Shown: positions 36,867 through 50,853 of the stretch, one piece after another
Numbering within the stretch: the first letter of the stretch is position 1
Layout of the letters: every line of letters begins with the position of its first letter
Notes under the pieces: generated by a model
Told to the model about the DNA's origin: nothing
What the model saw: the letters and a program-made list of their open reading frames with translations, nothing else
Database searches by the model: none
DNA from: Streptomyces noursei ATCC 11455
Lineage (GTDB): Bacteria; Actinomycetota; Actinomycetes; Streptomycetales; Streptomycetaceae
Length of the DNA stretch: 64,000 bases
Reading direction: 5' to 3'
Assembly: GCF_001704275.1 (NCBI RefSeq)
Contig: NZ_CP011533.1
Coordinates: 7,440,001-7,504,000, forward strand
Position numbers and translations under genes: made by a program

Positions 36867-38075
36867 GTGTCCCGCCGCCTGTTCACCTCGGAGTCCGTCA
36901 CCGAGGGCCACCCCGACAAGATCGCTGACCAGATCAGCGACACGATTCTCGACGCGCTCCTCAAGGAGGACCCGACTTCTCGGGTCGCCGTGGAGACGTT
37001 GATCACCACCGGCCTGGTGCACGTGGCCGGCGAGGTGACGACCAAGGCGTACGCCGACATCCCCAACCTTGTCCGGAACAAGATTCTGGAGATCGGCTAC
37101 GACTCGTCCAAGAAGGGCTTCGACGGCGCCTCCTGTGGCGTGTCGGTGTCCATCGGCGCGCAGTCCCCGGACATCGCCCAGGGTGTCGACACCGCCCACG
37201 AGTTCCGCGTCGAGGGCGACGACGACGAACTGGACCGCCAGGGCGCGGGCGACCAGGGCCTGATGTTCGGTTTCGCCTGCGACGAGACCCCCGAGCTGAT
37301 GCCGCTCCCGATCTACCTGGCGCACCGCCTCTCGCGCCGGCTCTCGGAGGTCCGCAAGAACGGGACCATCCCCTACCTCCGCCCTGACGGCAAGACCCAG
37401 GTCACCATCGAGTACGACGGCAACAAGGCCGTCCGCCTCGACACCGTGGTGGTCTCCTCCCAGCACGCCAGCGACATCGACCTGGACTCGCTGCTGGCGC
37501 CCGACATCCGCGAGTTCGTCGTCGAGTACGTCCTCAACGAGCTCGTCGAGGACGGCATCAAGCTGGACACCGACGGCTACCGCCTGCTGGTCAACCCGAC
37601 CGGTCGCTTCGAGATCGGCGGTCCGATGGGCGACGCCGGCCTGACCGGCCGCAAGATCATCATCGACACCTACGGCGGCATGGCCCGCCACGGTGGCGGC
37701 GCCTTCTCCGGCAAGGACCCGTCCAAGGTCGACCGCTCGGCCGCGTACGCGATGCGCTGGGTCGCCAAGAACGTGGTCGCCGCCGGCCTCGCCTCGCGCT
37801 GCGAGGTCCAGGTCGCCTACGCGATCGGCAAGGCCGAGCCGGTCGGTCTCTTCGTCGAGACCTTCGGTACCAACGCGGTCGACACCGACAAGATCGAGCA
37901 GGCCATCGGCGAGGTCTTCGACCTCCGCCCGGCCGCGATCATCCGCGACCTCGACCTGCTCCGCCCGATCTACTCCCAGACCGCCGCCTACGGCCACTTC
38001 GGCCGTGAGCTGGAGGACTTCACCTGGGAGCGCACCGACCGGGTGGAGGCCCTCCGCAAGGCCGCGGGCCTGTAA
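36867..38075 (+). CDS. metK: S-adenosylmethionine synthetase
   Basis: 402 residues. It begins [20 protein letters not shown], with the signature [11 protein letters not shown] and the catalytic segments [16 protein letters not shown] and KVDRSAAYA. It makes SAM from methionine and ATP; in Streptomyces SAM level also affects antibiotic production and sporulation. The start is the GTG at 36867 with AGGGAG 6 bp upstream. Confidence 0.97.
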   Translation: MSRRLFTSESVTEGHPDKIADQISDTILDALLKEDPTSRVAVETLITTGLVHVAGEVTTKAYADIPNLVRNKILEIGYDSSKKGFDGASCGVSVSIGAQSPDIAQGVDTAHEFRVEGDDDELDRQGAGDQGLMFGFACDETPELMPLPIYLAHRLSRRLSEVRKNGTIPYLRPDGKTQVTIEYDGNKAVRLDTVVVSSQHASDIDLDSLLAPDIREFVVEYVLNELVEDGIKLDTDGYRLLVNPTGRFEIGGPMGDAGLTGRKIIIDTYGGMARHGGGAFSGKDPSKVDRSAAYAMRWVAKNVVAAGLASRCEVQVAYAIGKAEPVGLFVETFGTNAVDTDKIEQAIGEVFDLRPAAIIRDLDLLRPIYSQTAAYGHFGRELEDFTWERTDRVEALRKAAGL

Positions 38076-38100
38076 AGGCTCCGCACCACCAGGGCTACCA

Positions 38101-38139
38101 CCGAGGGCCCCGGACCGCTGGTCGGTCCGGGGCCCTCGG
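38101..38139. terminator. Hairpin terminator after metK
   Basis: A perfect 16-bp inverted repeat (38101-38116 and 38124-38139) lies 25 bp after the metK stop codon. Confidence 0.88.
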
Positions 38140-38190
38140 CCGTTCCCGCGCACCCGCCGTTGTCGGTGCCGTCTGCTAAGACTGGTTGCT

Positions 38191-40332
38191 GTGAGCAGGG
38201 AGAACGGGCGGGAACCGGGGGAGCAGGGCGAGCAACTGGCCCTGATCCGGGAGACCGTGCGGGAGACGAAGGCGGAGCGGGCCAAGCCGCGCACCTGGCG
38301 GGGGGCCGCGCTGGCGCCCCGGCTGCCGGTGGCACGGGTGCTGGTGGACAAGGGCCCCGTGCACCTGGACAAGCTCTGGGACTACGCCGTGCCCGCCGCC
38401 ATGGACGCCGAGGCCCAACCCGGGGTGCGGGTGCGGGTGCGGTTCGGCGCGGGCACCGGCAAGGTGCGCGAGGGGCGCCGCGAGGGCGGGGGCCTGCTCG
38501 ACGGCTACATCGTCGAGCGGATCCCGGAGTCCGACTACCGCGGGCCGCTGGCCGCGCTCGCCCAGGTCGTCTCGCCGGAGCCGGTGCTCAGCGAGCCGTT
38601 GCTGGCGCTGTGCCGGGCGGTGGCCGACCGCTACGCAGGCTCGCTCGCCGACGTCCTGCAACTCGCCCTCCCGCCGCGGAACGCCAAGGCCGAGGCGGCC
38701 CGCTTCCCGGTGCCCCCGCCGCCGCCCGCGGCCCCGGCGCCGGCGAGCTGGAGCCGGTATCCGGCCGGACCGGCGTTCCTGGAGGCGCTGGCCCGGGGGG
38801 ACGCGCCACGGGCCGTGTGGACGGCCCTCCCGGGGCCGCACTGGCCGACCGAGCTCGCCACCGCGGTGGCCGCCACCCTGGCTTCCGGCCGCGGTGCCCT
38901 GGTCGTGATGCCCGACGGGAGGTCGGCGGCCCGGGTCGAGGCGGCGCTGACCGAGCTGATCGGGTCGGGGCGGCACACCTTGCTGGTGGCGGAGTCGGGT
39001 CCCGAGGAGCGCTACCGCCGCTGGCTGGCGATACGCCGCGGCGCGGTGCGGGCCGTGGTGGGGACCCGCGCCGCCATGTACGCACCGGTCGCGGACCTCG
39101 GGCTCGTCGCCATCTGGGACGACGGCAACGGCAGCCACAGCGAGATCCACGCACCGCATCCGCACGCCCGGGACGTGCTCCTGCTCCGTGCCGTCCATGA
39201 GAAGGCCGCGTGCCTGGTCGGGGACGTGGGCCGCACGGTCGAGGCCACCCAACTGGTGGAGAACGGCTGGGCGCGCGCGCTGACGGCCGACCGCGAGGTG
39301 GTGCGCAGGGTGGCACCGCTGGTCCGCACCGTCGACGAGACCGAGGAGGCGCGGGACGAGGCGGCGCGCGCCGCCCGGCTGCCGTCGCTCGCCTGGCAGA
39401 CGGCGCGCCAGGCGCTGGCCCGGGGGCCGGTCCTGGTGCAGGTCCCCCGGCGGGGGTACGTTCCCCGGCTGGCGTGCGGGCGCTGTCGGGAGCCGGCCCG
39501 GTGCCGGCACTGCGCGGGGCCGCTGGAGGCGCAGAGCCAGGGCAGCGCGCTGTGCTGCGGCTGGTGCGGGCAGGCGGCGCCGGACTGGGCCTGCCCGGAG
39601 TGCGGCGGCACCCGGCTGCGGGCGCAGATCGTCGGCGCACGGCGGACGGCGGAGGAGCTCGGGCGGGCGTTTCCCGGCGTGCCGGTCCGCACCTCGGGCC
39701 GGGACCACATCCTGGAGACGGTCCCCGACGTGCCCGCGCTGGTGGTGAGCACGCCCGGCGCCGAACCGCTCGCCGAGGGCGCGGGCTATGCCGCGGCGCT
39801 GCTGCTGGACGGCTGGGCGCTGCTGGGCCGGCCGGATCTCCGCGCCGGCGAGGAGGCGCTGCGCCGCTGGCTGGGTGCGGCGGCGCTGGTCCGCGGCCAG
39901 GCGGAGAGCGGCACGGTGGTGGTGATCGCGGAGCCGACGCTGCGGCCCGTGCAGGCGTTGGTGCGCTGGGATCCGGTCGGCCATGCGGTCCGCGAGCTGG
40001 CCGAGCGGGCGGAGCTGGGGTTCCCGCCGGTGTCGCGGATGGCCTCCGTGGCGGGCCGTGCCGAGGATGTGGCCGGGCTGTTGGCGGCGGCCGAACTCCC
40101 CGCGGATGCCGAGGTGTTGGGCCCGGTACCGGTGCCGGTGCCGGATCCCGGACGGCCCCGTCGGCCGGGGGATCCTCCGCCGGGCGAGGAGTGGGAGCGG
40201 GTGCTCGTACGGGTCCGGCCGGGCCGGGGCGGGGCGCTGGCGGCGGCGCTGAAGGCGGCGCAGACGGCCCGGCTGGTCAAGCGGGAGGGGCAGCCGCTCC
40301 GGGTGCGGGTCGATCCGCTGGACCTGGGCTGA
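38191..40332 (+). CDS. priA: PriA-like primosomal protein without helicase motifs
   Basis: 713 residues. The PriA N-terminal 3'-DNA-binding domain is visible (ARVLVDKGPVHLDKLWDYAVP). The zinc-binding region keeps eight cysteines in paired CxxC motifs (CGRCREPARCRHC, CCGWCGQAAPDWACPECGG). The ATPase core is degenerate: where Walker A (GxGKT) should be, the sequence is TALPGPHWPTELATAV, and the DEAH box position reads IWDDGNGSH. It is therefore a helicase-dead PriA, as annotated widely in actinobacteria, and may only load or recognise forks. The start is the GTG at 38191. Confidence 0.92.
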   Translation: MSRENGREPGEQGEQLALIRETVRETKAERAKPRTWRGAALAPRLPVARVLVDKGPVHLDKLWDYAVPAAMDAEAQPGVRVRVRFGAGTGKVREGRREGGGLLDGYIVERIPESDYRGPLAALAQVVSPEPVLSEPLLALCRAVADRYAGSLADVLQLALPPRNAKAEAARFPVPPPPPAAPAPASWSRYPAGPAFLEALARGDAPRAVWTALPGPHWPTELATAVAATLASGRGALVVMPDGRSAARVEAALTELIGSGRHTLLVAESGPEERYRRWLAIRRGAVRAVVGTRAAMYAPVADLGLVAIWDDGNGSHSEIHAPHPHARDVLLLRAVHEKAACLVGDVGRTVEATQLVENGWARALTADREVVRRVAPLVRTVDETEEARDEAARAARLPSLAWQTARQALARGPVLVQVPRRGYVPRLACGRCREPARCRHCAGPLEAQSQGSALCCGWCGQAAPDWACPECGGTRLRAQIVGARRTAEELGRAFPGVPVRTSGRDHILETVPDVPALVVSTPGAEPLAEGAGYAAALLLDGWALLGRPDLRAGEEALRRWLGAAALVRGQAESGTVVVIAEPTLRPVQALVRWDPVGHAVRELAERAELGFPPVSRMASVAGRAEDVAGLLAAAELPADAEVLGPVPVPVPDPGRPRRPGDPPPGEEWERVLVRVRPGRGGALAAALKAAQTARLVKREGQPLRVRVDPLDLG

Positions 40333-40363
40333 GGGGCGCCGCGTCGGCCGCGCTCGCGGACGG

Positions 40364-40442
40364 CCCCGTGCCGCACCACGCAGCGCACCGGGACCTTAGT
40401 CGGCAGGCGGTCCCGGGTGCCGGCGCGTGGTGCGGCACGGGG
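40364..40442. terminator. Long bidirectional hairpin between priA and the HTH gene
   Basis: Outer 18-bp arms (40364-40381 and 40425-40442) enclose further pairing (GCACCGGGACC / GGTCCCGGGTGC). It lies between converging genes and should end both transcripts. Confidence 0.85.
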
Positions 40443-40469
40443 CGCGGTGCCCGGGGGCGGGGGAGTCGT

Positions 40470-41135
<666 letters not shown>

Positions 41136-41274
41136 TCACGGTGCAGGGGCGTACGAGCGTGTGCGCGGGGCGCGGACGACTTTGCACGCCCCCTGGCGTT
41201 CCGGCCCATGACCTGCGCCAAGGCCCCTAGACTGGTGCGTCGTTCCGCAGCGCGTGAGAGGTAGTCCGTCACCC

Positions 41275-42213
41275 ATGAGGCTTGTCTTCGCCGGTACCCC
41301 CGAGGTCGCCGTACCCGCTCTCGATGCCCTGATCGCCTCGGACCGGCACGAGGTGGTGGCCGTGGTGACCCGGCCCGACGCGCCGGCCGGTCGGGGCCGC
41401 CGGCTGGTCGCCAGCCCCGTCGCGGAGCGCGCGGAGGAGGCCGGCATCGAGGTGCTCAAGCCCGTCAAGCCGCGGGACGAGGACTTCCTCGCCCGGCTGC
41501 GGGAGATCGCGCCGGACTGCTGCCCGGTGGTCGCCTACGGAGCGCTGCTGCCCAAGGTGGCGCTGGACATCCCGACCCACGGCTGGGTCAATCTGCACTT
41601 CTCGCTGCTGCCGGCATGGCGGGGCGCCGCGCCGGTGCAGCACGCGGTGCTCGCCGGCGACGAGATCACCGGCGCCACCACGTTCCAGATCGAGCAGGGG
41701 CTGGACTCCGGCCCGGTGTACGGGGTGCTCACCGAGGAGATCCGGTCCGCGGACACCAGCGGTGATCTGCTGACCCGGCTGGCGTTCGCCGGTTCCGGTC
41801 TGCTCGTCGCCACGATGGACGGCATCGAGGACGGCACCCTCAAGGCGGTGCCGCAGCCGGAGGAGGGGGTCACCCTCGCCCCGAAGATCGAGGTCGAGGA
41901 CGCCCGGATCGACTGGACGGCGCCCGCGCTGCGGGTGGACCGGGTGGTCCGCGGGTGTGCGCCGGCGCCCGGCGCCTGGACGGTCTTCCGCGGCGAGCGG
42001 CTGAAGGTGATGGCGGCCGAGCCGGCCGCCGGGCACGACGGACCGGCCCTGGAGCCGGGCGAACTGGGCGTCACCAAGAAGACGGTGCACGTGGGCAGCG
42101 GCAGCCACCCCGTGCAGCTGCTCTGGGTCCAGCCGCAGGGCAAGAAGCCCATGCAGGCCGCGGACTGGGCGCGCGGCGTGCGGATCGCGGCCGGCGAGCG
42201 CCTGGGCGACTAG
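41275..42213 (+). CDS. fmt: Methionyl-tRNA formyltransferase
   Basis: 312 residues. The formyl-folate-binding core is [19 protein letters not shown] and the catalytic segment [20 protein letters not shown]. The C-terminal tRNA-binding domain ends [19 protein letters not shown]. It formylates initiator Met-tRNA. The ATG at 41275 gives the standard N-terminus; an in-frame GTG at 41254 is an alternative. Confidence 0.96.
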   Translation: MRLVFAGTPEVAVPALDALIASDRHEVVAVVTRPDAPAGRGRRLVASPVAERAEEAGIEVLKPVKPRDEDFLARLREIAPDCCPVVAYGALLPKVALDIPTHGWVNLHFSLLPAWRGAAPVQHAVLAGDEITGATTFQIEQGLDSGPVYGVLTEEIRSADTSGDLLTRLAFAGSGLLVATMDGIEDGTLKAVPQPEEGVTLAPKIEVEDARIDWTAPALRVDRVVRGCAPAPGAWTVFRGERLKVMAAEPAAGHDGPALEPGELGVTKKTVHVGSGSHPVQLLWVQPQGKKPMQAADWARGVRIAAGERLGD

Positions 42214-42324
42214 GTCGCCGACCGCTCCTGCGGTGCGCCGCCGGGGGCCGTCCGCCCGCGCCGCCGGATCCCGGCCCGCGTAGGCTGGGGCGGACCCCGT
42301 CCCGTAATACCGGAGCACCTTTCT

Positions 42325-43764
42325 GTGAGTCAGCAGCCGCCGCGTCGTCACGGCACCCGCAAGCCCTACCGCCGCCCGAAGAAGGACCCGGTCCGGATCC
42401 TCGCGTTCGAGGCGCTGCGGGCCGTGGACGAGCGGGACGCGTACGCGAATCTGGTCCTGCCGCCGCTGCTGCGCAAGGCGCGGGAGGCCGGCGACTTCGA
42501 CACCCGGGACGCGGCGCTGGCCACCGAGCTGGTCTACGGTTCGCTGCGCCGCCAGGGCACCTACGACGCGATCCTGGCGCGCTGCGTGGACCGGCCGCTG
42601 CGCAAGGTGGACCCGCCGGTGCTGGACGTGCTGACGCTCGGCGCACACCAGTTGCTCGGCACCCGGATCCCCCCGCACGCCGCGGTCAGCGCCACCGTGG
42701 AGCTGGCCCGGGTGGTGCTCGGCGACGGCCGGGCGAAGTTCGTCAACGCGGTGCTGCGCAAGGTCACGGCGCACGATCTGGACGACTGGCTGGAGCGGGT
42801 GGCGCCGGAGTACGACGAGGATCCCGAGGAGCACCTGGGGATCGTGCACGCGCACCCGCGCTGGGTCGTCTCCGCGCTCTGGGACGCCCTGGGCGGCGGA
42901 CGCGCGGGCATCGAGGAGCTGTTGGCCGCGGACAACGAGCGCCCCGAGGTGACGCTGGTGGCGCGGCCCGGTCGGTCCACCGCGGAGGAACTGCTGGCGG
43001 CCGCGGGCGAGGACGGCGCGGTGCCGGGCCGGTGGTCGCCGTACGCGGTCCGGCTCGCCGAGGGCGGGGAGCCGGGCGCGCTGGACGCGGTGCGCGAGGG
43101 CCGCGCCGGAGTGCAGGACGAGGGCAGCCAGTTGGTCGCCCTGGCGCTGGCCGGCGCGCCGCTGGACGGCCCGGACTGCACCTGGCTGGACGGCTGCGCG
43201 GGGCCGGGCGGCAAGGCGGCGCTGCTGGCCGCGCTGGCGGCGCAGCGGGGCGCGGCGCTGCTGGCGTCGGAGAAGCAGCCGCACCGGGCGCGGCTGGTGG
43301 CCCGGGCGCTGGACGGCAACCCCGGGCCGTACGCGGTGATCGCCGCAGACGGCACCCGTCCGGCGTGGCGGCCGGGGGCCTTCGACCGGGTGCTGGTGGA
43401 CGTGCCGTGCACCGGCCTGGGCGCGCTGCGCCGCCGGCCCGAGGCGCGCTGGCGACGCCGCCCCGAGGACCTGGACGGCTTCGCGCCGCTCCAGCGGGAG
43501 CTGCTGCGGCAGGCGCTGGCGGCGGTGCGGGTCGGCGGTGTGGTCGGCTATGCGACCTGTTCGCCGCATCCGGCGGAGACCCGGGCGGTGGTCGAGGACG
43601 TCCTCAAGGGGCGCGGCGGCCCGGCGGTCGAGGCCGAGTGGATCGACGCCCGGCCGCTGATGCCGGGTGTTCCGGAGCTCGGCGACGGGCCGGACGTCCA
43701 GCTGTGGCCGCATCGGCACGGGACCGACGCGATGTATCTGGCGCTGTTGCGGCGGACCGGTTGA
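42325..43764 (+). CDS. rsmB: 16S rRNA m5C967 methyltransferase
   Basis: 479 residues. The N-terminal NusB-like RNA-binding domain spans about residues 25-150. The SAM-binding loop is LDGCAGPGGKAALLAALAA. The two catalytic cysteines are in DVPCTGLGALRRRPEARWRR and YATCSPHPAET. It methylates C967 of 16S rRNA. It starts at a GTG, 111 bp after fmt, the usual fmt-rsmB pairing. Confidence 0.95.
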   Translation: MSQQPPRRHGTRKPYRRPKKDPVRILAFEALRAVDERDAYANLVLPPLLRKAREAGDFDTRDAALATELVYGSLRRQGTYDAILARCVDRPLRKVDPPVLDVLTLGAHQLLGTRIPPHAAVSATVELARVVLGDGRAKFVNAVLRKVTAHDLDDWLERVAPEYDEDPEEHLGIVHAHPRWVVSALWDALGGGRAGIEELLAADNERPEVTLVARPGRSTAEELLAAAGEDGAVPGRWSPYAVRLAEGGEPGALDAVREGRAGVQDEGSQLVALALAGAPLDGPDCTWLDGCAGPGGKAALLAALAAQRGAALLASEKQPHRARLVARALDGNPGPYAVIAADGTRPAWRPGAFDRVLVDVPCTGLGALRRRPEARWRRRPEDLDGFAPLQRELLRQALAAVRVGGVVGYATCSPHPAETRAVVEDVLKGRGGPAVEAEWIDARPLMPGVPELGDGPDVQLWPHRHGTDAMYLALLRRTG

Positions 43765-43838
43765 CGGGCCCGCTTCCGTGGTGGGCGGCCCCGGTCGTAC
43801 GAGGGGCCGCACCGCCGCGGGAGCGGATCGGGGCACCA

Positions 43839-43883
43839 GATATCTTGATGTCGAGCAATCTTGATATCTTGATGTCGAGCAAT
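43839..43883. repeat. 21-bp direct repeat in the icd promoter
   Basis: Two identical 21-bp copies (43839-43859 and 43863-43883) are separated by CTT, a 24-bp period or just over two helical turns. Each contains the imperfect palindrome CTTGATGTCGAG. The AT-rich repeat ends 30 bp before the icd start, in sharp contrast to the GC-rich surroundings. A paired operator is the simplest reading. Confidence 0.85.
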
Positions 43884-43889
43884 ATTTGA

Positions 43890-46136
<2,247 letters not shown>

Positions 46137-46267
46137 GCACCGTAGTACCCACCTCGTCCGCCCCGGCCGGGCCGCGCGTCCGGCCGGGGCGGCCCGGTGT
46201 CGCCGGGGTGACGGGGCTCTCGCGGCCCGGCGCGGTCGGTCCGTGACGGGACCGCCATACTGGGGGC

Positions 46268-46948
46268 ATGGCCTTGATCAACCCCAGCATCCTGTCCGCA
46301 GACTTCGCCCGCCTCGCCGAGGAGGCGAGGGCCGTCGAGGGCGCCGACTGGCTCCATGTCGACGTGATGGACAACCACTTCGTCCCCAACCTCACGCTCG
46401 GCGTGCCGATCGTCGAGTCGCTGAGCAAGGCGACGGACACCCCCCTCGACCTTCACCTGATGATCGAGGATCCGGACCGCTGGGCGCCGCAGTACGTGGA
46501 GGCCGGGGCCGGCTCGGTCACCTTCCACGCGGAGGCGGCCGGGGCGCCGGTGCGGCTGGCGCGGGAGATCCGGGCCAAGGGGGCGCGGGCGTCGATGGCG
46601 CTGAAGCCGGCGACCCCGATCGAGCCGTTCGAGGACCTGCTGCCCGAACTCGACATGCTGCTGATCATGACCGTCGAGCCCGGCTTCGGCGGTCAGGCGT
46701 TCCTGGACATCATGCTGCCGAAGATCCGCCGCACCCGGGAGCTCATCTCGCGGCACGGTCTTCAGATGTGGCTCCAGGTGGACGGCGGGGTCTCGGCGGA
46801 GACCATCGAGCGGTGCGCGGAGGCCGGCGCCGACGTGTTCGTGGCCGGTTCTGCGGTGTACGGCGCGGACGATCCGGCCAAGGCCGTCCGCGACCTGCGG
46901 GAGAAGGCCGAGGCGGCGACGGCCGCGAGCTGGGGCTGCGCCCACTGA
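46268..46948 (+). CDS. rpe: Ribulose-phosphate 3-epimerase
   Basis: 226 residues, TIM barrel. It starts [17 protein letters not shown] and has the metal-binding segment [17 protein letters not shown] plus DLHLMIEDP and [12 protein letters not shown]. It interconverts ribulose-5-P and xylulose-5-P. The gene is followed by a sugar-responsive-type regulator on the same strand. Confidence 0.96.
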   Translation: MALINPSILSADFARLAEEARAVEGADWLHVDVMDNHFVPNLTLGVPIVESLSKATDTPLDLHLMIEDPDRWAPQYVEAGAGSVTFHAEAAGAPVRLAREIRAKGARASMALKPATPIEPFEDLLPELDMLLIMTVEPGFGGQAFLDIMLPKIRRTRELISRHGLQMWLQVDGGVSAETIERCAEAGADVFVAGSAVYGADDPAKAVRDLREKAEAATAASWGCAH

Positions 46949-47128
46949 TCGAGTCGCCCGGCTCGTCACGGGGCCCGGGACCGGTCCGTCCGGCGCGCTG
47001 CGTGCCGGCGGTTGACCTGGTGGCAACCGAGCGTTCATGCCCGTCGTGCCGCTCTTGGTCCCCGTACACCTCGGGTTTCTGAAAGGATGAGCAAAGACTC
47101 GATCAGATGCGCAAAAGGGGAGATTTTC

Positions 47129-48145
47129 GTGGTAGCCAGCCGCCCGCAGTCCGGAATGGGCCCCGCCGAGCTGGTGCAGGCCGCGGCCATGGCCCGCCGC
47201 TTCTATCTCGAGGGCAAGTCCAAGATCCAGATCGCGGAGGAGTTCGGCGTCAGCCGCTTCAAGGTCGCCCGTGTCCTGGAGACGGCCCTGGAGCGTGATC
47301 TCGTACGGATCGAGATCCGGGTGCCCTCCGAACTGGACGCGGAGCGCTCCGACGCCCTGCGCGCCCGCTACGGCCTGCGGCACGCGGTCGTCGTCGAATC
47401 GCCCGCGGACGCCTCCGAGGACGCCGCCGACCCGGAGAACCTCGGCGAGGTGGCCGCCGACCTCCTCGGCGAACTCGTCGCCGAGGGCGATGTGCTGGGC
47501 CTCGCCTGGGGCCGCTCGACGATCCACATGGCGGCGGCGCTGCACCGGCTGCCGCCGTGCACCGTCGTCCAGCTGACCGGGGTCTACGACGCCGGCACCG
47601 CCGACCGCGGCTCGGTCGAGGCGGTCCGCCGCGCGGCCGACGTCTCCGGCGGCGAGGCGCACCCGATCTACGCGCCGATGCTGCTGCCCGACTCGGCGAC
47701 CGCCGCCGCGCTGCGCGGCCAGACCGGCATCGCCCGCGCCTTCGAGTACTTCGACAAGGTCACCGTCGCCTGCGTCTCCATCGGTTCGTGGGAGCCGGGC
47801 GTCTCGACCGTCTACGACATGCTGTCGGAGGAGGAGCGGGAGCACTACGCCTCGCTGGGCGCGGCCGCCGAGATGTCCGCGCACCTCTTCGACGCCGAGG
47901 GCCGGCGCATCGGCCGCGATCTCGGGGAGCGGTGCATCACCGTCGAGGCGGACCGGCTGCGCCGCATCCCGGAGGTCGTGGCGATCGCCGGCGGCCGGCG
48001 CAAGGCCGCGGCCATCGGCGCGGTGCTCCGCTCCGGGCTCGTGACGAGCCTGGTGACGGACACCGCGGCCGCCGACCACCTGCTGTTGGAGACCGGTCCC
48101 GGCCCGCGGCCGGCCCTGGACCGGGCGGACCCGGACGGGAAGTGA
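47129..48145 (+). CDS. SorC/DeoR-type sugar-binding transcriptional regulator
   Basis: 338 residues. The N-terminal helix-turn-helix is in YLEGKSKIQIAEEFGVSRFKVARVLE (about residues 22-50). A SorC-like sugar-phosphate-binding domain follows, with GEVAADLLGELVAEGDVLGLAWG and a C-terminal EVVAIAGGRRKAAAIGAVLRSG. The GTG at 47129 is chosen for its AAAAGGGGAG site; an ATG at 47087 with a site too close to it is an alternative and would add 14 residues. Effector and targets are unknown; the adjacent rpe suggests pentose-phosphate metabolism. Confidence 0.88.
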   Translation: MVASRPQSGMGPAELVQAAAMARRFYLEGKSKIQIAEEFGVSRFKVARVLETALERDLVRIEIRVPSELDAERSDALRARYGLRHAVVVESPADASEDAADPENLGEVAADLLGELVAEGDVLGLAWGRSTIHMAAALHRLPPCTVVQLTGVYDAGTADRGSVEAVRRAADVSGGEAHPIYAPMLLPDSATAAALRGQTGIARAFEYFDKVTVACVSIGSWEPGVSTVYDMLSEEEREHYASLGAAAEMSAHLFDAEGRRIGRDLGERCITVEADRLRRIPEVVAIAGGRRKAAAIGAVLRSGLVTSLVTDTAAADHLLLETGPGPRPALDRADPDGK

Positions 48146-48204
48146 AGCGGGTCGTGGGAGCCCGCCGGCGAGCAGCCCGCGCGTGGCTGTGACAGCATCG
48201 GCGC

Positions 48205-48669
48205 ATGCTGATCCACACCGCCCCGCGCCGGGCCGCCGCCCTCGTCGGCGCGCTGTTCGCCGCGCTGCTCCTCGTCCTGACCGGTTGTTCCACCGGCGGT
48301 GACGGCAAAGGGAGTTCGGCCGGCACGCACCGGCCGTCCGCGACCGCCAGCCGGCCGTCCGGCGGCACCACCGCACCGGGCTGGGCGAAGGGCCTGCCGA
48401 CCGTCCCGGCCGGCAAGCTGCCCGCCGAGGCGCAGCGCACCCTCAAGCTGATCGACGCCGGCGGGCCGTTCCCGTACCCGAAGGACGGCACCGTCTTCGG
48501 CAACTACGAGAAGCGGCTGCCCAGTGAGCCGCGCGGCTACTACCACGAGTACACGGTCGACACCCCGGGCGCCCGCAACCGCGGTGCCCGCCGTCTGATC
48601 ACCGGCAAGCACCACGAGTTCTTCTACACCGACGACCACTACAAGAACTTCAAGGCGGTGCTGCGGTGA
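48205..48669 (+). CDS. Lipoprotein ribonuclease of the barnase/RNase Sa family
   Basis: 154 residues. A lipoprotein signal ends at C28 (LVLTGC), so the enzyme should be exported and lipid-anchored. After a Ser/Thr-rich linker comes an RNase Sa-like domain (about 60-154). The expected catalytic residues are visible: E115 (YYHEYTV), R129/R130 (RGARRL) and H145 (DDHYKNF). It should cleave RNA after guanosine. Its stop overlaps the start of a barstar gene (GTGA), the classic toxin-inhibitor arrangement. Confidence 0.9.
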   Translation: MLIHTAPRRAAALVGALFAALLLVLTGCSTGGDGKGSSAGTHRPSATASRPSGGTTAPGWAKGLPTVPAGKLPAEAQRTLKLIDAGGPFPYPKDGTVFGNYEKRLPSEPRGYYHEYTVDTPGARNRGARRLITGKHHEFFYTDDHYKNFKAVLR

Positions 48670-49109
48670 GCCCCGAGGTACCCCCGGCACTGGCCGCGGT
48701 GCTCGACGGGCGGACGCCGGCGGGGGTGCTGCCCTGGCCGGCCGACCGCCCGGTGGCGGACGCCCTGGCCGCGGCCGAGGACGCCGGCTGGAGCGCTGCC
48801 GCGCTGGATCTCGACGGGGTCGCGGACAAGGCCGGGTTCCTCGACCGGTGCGCCGCCGCCCTGGACTTCCCGGCGTACTTCGGCCACAACTGGGACGCGC
48901 TGGCCGACTGCCTGACCGATCTGTCCTGGTGCCCCCCGGCCCGCGGCCGGCTGCTGGTCGTCACCGACTGGCAGGGGTACGCGGGCGCCGTGCCGGAGGA
49001 CTGGAGCGTGTTCGAGCAGGTGCTGGCGGACGCCGTGGGCTACTGGCGGGACACCGACACCGGGCTCTCGGTGATCATGGCCGGCGGGCGCGGCCGGCAG
49101 GGGACGTAG
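48666..49109 (+). CDS. Barstar-family ribonuclease inhibitor
   Basis: 147 residues. The barstar core FPAYFGHNWDALADCLTDL (about 75-93) and the following WCPPARGRLLVVTDW match the family. Barstar stays in the cytoplasm and blocks the RNase active site, protecting the producer. It is preceded by ~50 extra residues compared with classic barstar. It overlaps the RNase gene by four bases, so the two are made in step. Confidence 0.9.
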   Translation: MSPEVPPALAAVLDGRTPAGVLPWPADRPVADALAAAEDAGWSAAALDLDGVADKAGFLDRCAAALDFPAYFGHNWDALADCLTDLSWCPPARGRLLVVTDWQGYAGAVPEDWSVFEQVLADAVGYWRDTDTGLSVIMAGGRGRQGT

Positions 49110-49238
49110 CCGGGGGCGCGGCTCCGCGGGGCACCGTTCCGCGTCGTTCCGCGATGTGACGCGTGCGTCCCGTGAGGCGGCGTCTTGGTGGGTGGACCGC
49201 GGATTGGCGGATCACACACACGGCCCAGGTGGCCGTAG

Positions 49239-50744
<1,506 letters not shown>

Positions 50745-50782
50745 CCTCCAGGAGCCCGCTGCCGGCTCCGCCGGCGCCGCTC

Positions 50783-50815
50783 ACCGGCCCCGCACCGACC
50801 TGGTGCGGGGCCGGT
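50783..50815. terminator. Hairpin terminator after guaB1
   Basis: A perfect 14-bp inverted repeat (50783-50796 and 50802-50815) with loop GACCT lies 38 bp after the guaB1 stop. Confidence 0.85.
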
Positions 50816-50853
50816 TGCGTTCTACGGACGGGACCGTGATTCACTGAGGTGGA

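Noticed and set aside
43839..43883. Possible CRISPR array
   Set aside because: Only two copies with a 3-bp spacer; this is a promoter repeat. The same applies to the GGACTAC repeats at 63407-63444.
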